DNA from: Bradyrhizobium sp. CSS354
GTDB lineage: Bacteria > Pseudomonadota > Alphaproteobacteria > Rhizobiales > Xanthobacteraceae
Direction of reading: 5' to 3'
Assembly (NCBI RefSeq): GCF_029051725.1
Contig: NZ_JAACFU010000002.1
Coordinates: forward strand, 558,001-622,000
Length of the DNA stretch: 64,000 nucleotides
Shown here: piece after piece, positions 62,084 to 64,000 of the stretch
Layout: every line of letters begins with the position of its first letter
Numbering within the stretch: the first letter of the stretch is position 1
Position numbers and translations under genes: made by a program
Notes under the pieces: generated by a model
The model's input: the letters and a program-made list of their open reading frames with translations, nothing else
Database searches by the model: none
What the model was told of the DNA's origin: nothing

Positions 62084-63922
62084 TCACTCCTTCGCAACCT
62101 CGAACGCCAGCAGTGCGTTGCCGGCGACCCCGCCCCATTGTCCGTAGCCGGAATTGGTGTAGAGCATGCCGCCAGCGATGATCGGCCCGGGGCCGTCGAT
62201 CGCGCCGCCATGCGCAGGGGCGCCGTTCACCGTCGTATAGTCTCGCGCCGTGTCGTATTCCCACAACAGCTTTCCATCGGCTGTCGCGTAGGCGCGCAGG
62301 AAGCCGCTGACGCCGCCGGAAAACACGACGCCGGGGATCAGGCTCACGGCAGCCGAGAGCGCAGGGCTGCATTGGAGGCGATCGCCACAGGCGACAGGAG
62401 ATACTTCCATCGCAATTTTTCCACTGGCGAGGTCGAGGCCGAACAGGCCACCGCCCTGGGTGGAATCGAGCCGCCGCGTACCATCGCGCAGGAACCGCAC
62501 GTCGGAGTTCGCGACATAGATGCGATCCTGGTCGGCGGCCGAGCCCCACTCGCTGCCGCCGAGCGCACCGCCCTTCCCGATCCGCGTCTGCCACAGGATT
62601 TTGCCGCCATCATCAGGATCGAGCGCGTGCACGACGCCGGACTTCTGCGCGATGGCGAGAACGCGCCTGCCGTCACGCAAGGTCACGAGGATCGGCGACT
62701 GGCCAAAATCGTGGTCAGGCCCGTGATCTTCAGGACAATTGGTCTTGTCCGCGCCGAAGCACGCGACGATGAAGGCGTCGCTCGGGGTCGCTTGCTGCTT
62801 CCAGAGCAGCTTACCGGTCGCAAGCTCGAAAGCGAGGACCGCATCGGCGGTTGCGGCCGGCGGATTCGAATAGGAATTGCTGGTCGCGACGTAGACGGCG
62901 TTGCGTTTCGGATCAATCGTCGGTGCCGACCACACCGCCGCGCCGGACGGGCCGAACAGCTGCGTGCCTCTTGCATTCTTGCCGGTCGGGTGCGGCACCT
63001 CGGGGATCGTGTAGGCCTGCCACACCGGCTTGCCGGTCACTGCCTCGATCGCGACCACGCTGCCGCGGAAAGTACAGCATTCGTAACTGGCCTGCGAACC
63101 GGCGGCCTCCTCCAGCGAGGAGACCGGGACATAGAGCACGCCGGAATGCAGCGTCGGTGCTCCGGTGATGCGCGCTGCCGGATGCTCCTCGATCTTCGTC
63201 TTCCAGATCAGCGCGCCAGTCAGTGCGTTCACCGCATAGGCATTGGCGCGCAAGTCACCGAAGAAGATCGCGAACTGATCGGTGCCGGGAAGCGGCCCGA
63301 AGCTGATCGCCGCGCGCACCGCGGCATCGGTCGGCAGCGTCCACAGCGTGCAGCCGCTTCGCGCATCGAGCGCGTGCACCTTGCGGTCAGTGCCGCCGAT
63401 GAACAGCAGACCGCCCACGATGGTCGGCGGCGCAAACGACACCGAGGCGCCGGGAAAGGCATAAGCCCATTTCAGCCGCAGGCGCGGCACCTCTTCCGCG
63501 GTCAGGCCGGCCATGTCGGCCGGCTGGAAGCGGCTGTTGCCAGCGTCGACACCCCACCCATTCCAGCGCGGACCATCGAGCGGTTGCGGAAAGAAGTTGA
63601 CCTGCTGCGTGCAGCGTCCCTCCGCATCGACTGCATTGTCGCCCACCGCGGCCTTGCCGGTGACGAAGGCAGCAATCGAGCGCCGTTCCGAGTCGCTGCG
63701 GTCCTTCGCCATCGCCGCCATGCTGCCGGAAGTCAGCGTTCCCAGCACATGATCGAACGACATCGCCTGCATGGCACCGCGGCCTGGCACACGGCTCTGG
63801 CCATCACCGCCATCGTGACATTGCGCGCAGTGGCTTGCGTAGAGCGCAGCGCCGTCCTGCTGCGCCAGCGCGGGCGCGCAGCACCAGACCAGCATGGCGA
63901 CCACGACAACACTCGGTCTCAT
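62084..63922 (-). CDS. PQQ-dependent quinohemoprotein dehydrogenase (PVA-dehydrogenase-like)
   Basis: 612 residues from ATG 63922 (GGAG upstream). Signal peptide to about residue 21 (VWCCAPALAQQ), then a cytochrome c domain with heme-binding CAQCH (Cys32, Cys35, His36), then a PQQ-type eight-bladed propeller (DRKVHALDARSGCTLWTLP; VAIEAVTGKPVWQAY; VLAFELATGKLLWKQQATP; VVHALDPDDGGKILW). The heme domain at the N terminus and the propeller after it is the layout of polyvinyl-alcohol dehydrogenases. A disulfide-like pair may exist in YECCTF. It oxidises an alcohol in the periplasm, passing electrons to the heme; substrate unknown. The frame is open upstream to 63988. Confidence 0.85.
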   Translation of the reverse strand: MRPSVVVVAMLVWCCAPALAQQDGAALYASHCAQCHDGGDGQSRVPGRGAMQAMSFDHVLGTLTSGSMAAMAKDRSDSERRSIAAFVTGKAAVGDNAVDAEGRCTQQVNFFPQPLDGPRWNGWGVDAGNSRFQPADMAGLTAEEVPRLRLKWAYAFPGASVSFAPPTIVGGLLFIGGTDRKVHALDARSGCTLWTLPTDAAVRAAISFGPLPGTDQFAIFFGDLRANAYAVNALTGALIWKTKIEEHPAARITGAPTLHSGVLYVPVSSLEEAAGSQASYECCTFRGSVVAIEAVTGKPVWQAYTIPEVPHPTGKNARGTQLFGPSGAAVWSAPTIDPKRNAVYVATSNSYSNPPAATADAVLAFELATGKLLWKQQATPSDAFIVACFGADKTNCPEDHGPDHDFGQSPILVTLRDGRRVLAIAQKSGVVHALDPDDGGKILWQTRIGKGGALGGSEWGSAADQDRIYVANSDVRFLRDGTRRLDSTQGGGLFGLDLASGKIAMEVSPVACGDRLQCSPALSAAVSLIPGVVFSGGVSGFLRAYATADGKLLWEYDTARDYTTVNGAPAHGGAIDGPGPIIAGGMLYTNSGYGQWGGVAGNALLAFEVAKE

Positions 63923-64000
63923 GGCGTGCTCCGGCATCGTCACCGCAATGCGCGGCATCATGCAACCCAAAGTATAGCGCGACGGCAATCACTGACGCAA

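Noticed and set aside
1..64000. CRISPR arrays, rRNA genes, intact tRNA genes, phage structural genes
   Set aside because: No regularly spaced repeats, no rRNA signature and no phage structural or packaging genes were seen; the only tRNA sequence is the 3' fragment at 59736-59789.

Overview
The window reads as chromosomal DNA of an alphaproteobacterium of the Bradyrhizobium/Nitrobacteraceae type. The basis is high-GC coding sequence, an Omp2-type porin, DUF992, DUF6894-like and Omp25/31-like proteins, FixJ-type response regulators and large single-domain cyclase genes. No ribosomal or classical housekeeping gene allows a species call.

Layout. 0-5.5 kb: small secreted proteins, a TolB/TPR membrane protein and an outer-membrane protein. 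5.7-7.5 kb: a wrecked serine recombinase cut off by an IS66 fragment. 9-11.4 kb: two cation/proton antiporters. 11.7-13.5 kb: a second broken serine recombinase whose tail is tandemly duplicated. 13.5-15.1 kb: porin. 16.2-34.7 kb: four secreted sulfatases, a formylglycine-generating enzyme (FGE), an HdeD-like membrane protein, an AraC regulator and many small envelope proteins. 35-39.5 kb: ABC exporter plus phospholipase-D-like protein, and a Bax-inhibitor-1 protein. 40-42.7 kb: two AraC paralogues, one frameshifted. 42.8-46 kb: an adenylate cyclase co-transcribed with a UrtA-like binding protein. 46.8-47.6 kb: decayed outer-membrane gene. 47.8-51.2 kb: histidine kinase, response regulator and receiver protein. 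51.8-57.8 kb: a further AraC, a DUF1254 protein, AraC and integrase remnants, and a secreted beta-propeller protein. 57.9-59.8 kb: tyrosine integrase next to the 3' end of a tRNA-Thr, the likely edge of a genomic island. 59.9-64 kb: backbone-like genes (Crp/Fnr regulator, GFA enzyme, PQQ dehydrogenase).

Main result. A non-palindromic element, GCCG-N5-GCATA (extended consensus GCCGAA-N3-GCATAG), occurs 18 times exactly plus two degenerate copies between 11.5 and 55.7 kb. About 0.5 would be expected by chance on both strands. Every exact copy found is intergenic, in the same orientation relative to the gene it precedes, and 50-190 bp from the nearest plausible start codon. The genes behind it are the antiporters, three sulfatase operons, FGE, HdeD, outer-membrane proteins, small secreted proteins, the ABC/PLD operon, Bax-inhibitor-1, the cyclase/UrtA operon, DUF1254, the beta-propeller protein and AraC genes themselves. 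The spacing of its two boxes fits one AraC monomer footprint, and four or five AraC paralogues lie in the same region. I propose an undescribed AraC-controlled envelope and sulfatase regulon carried on an island flanked by recombinase remnants.
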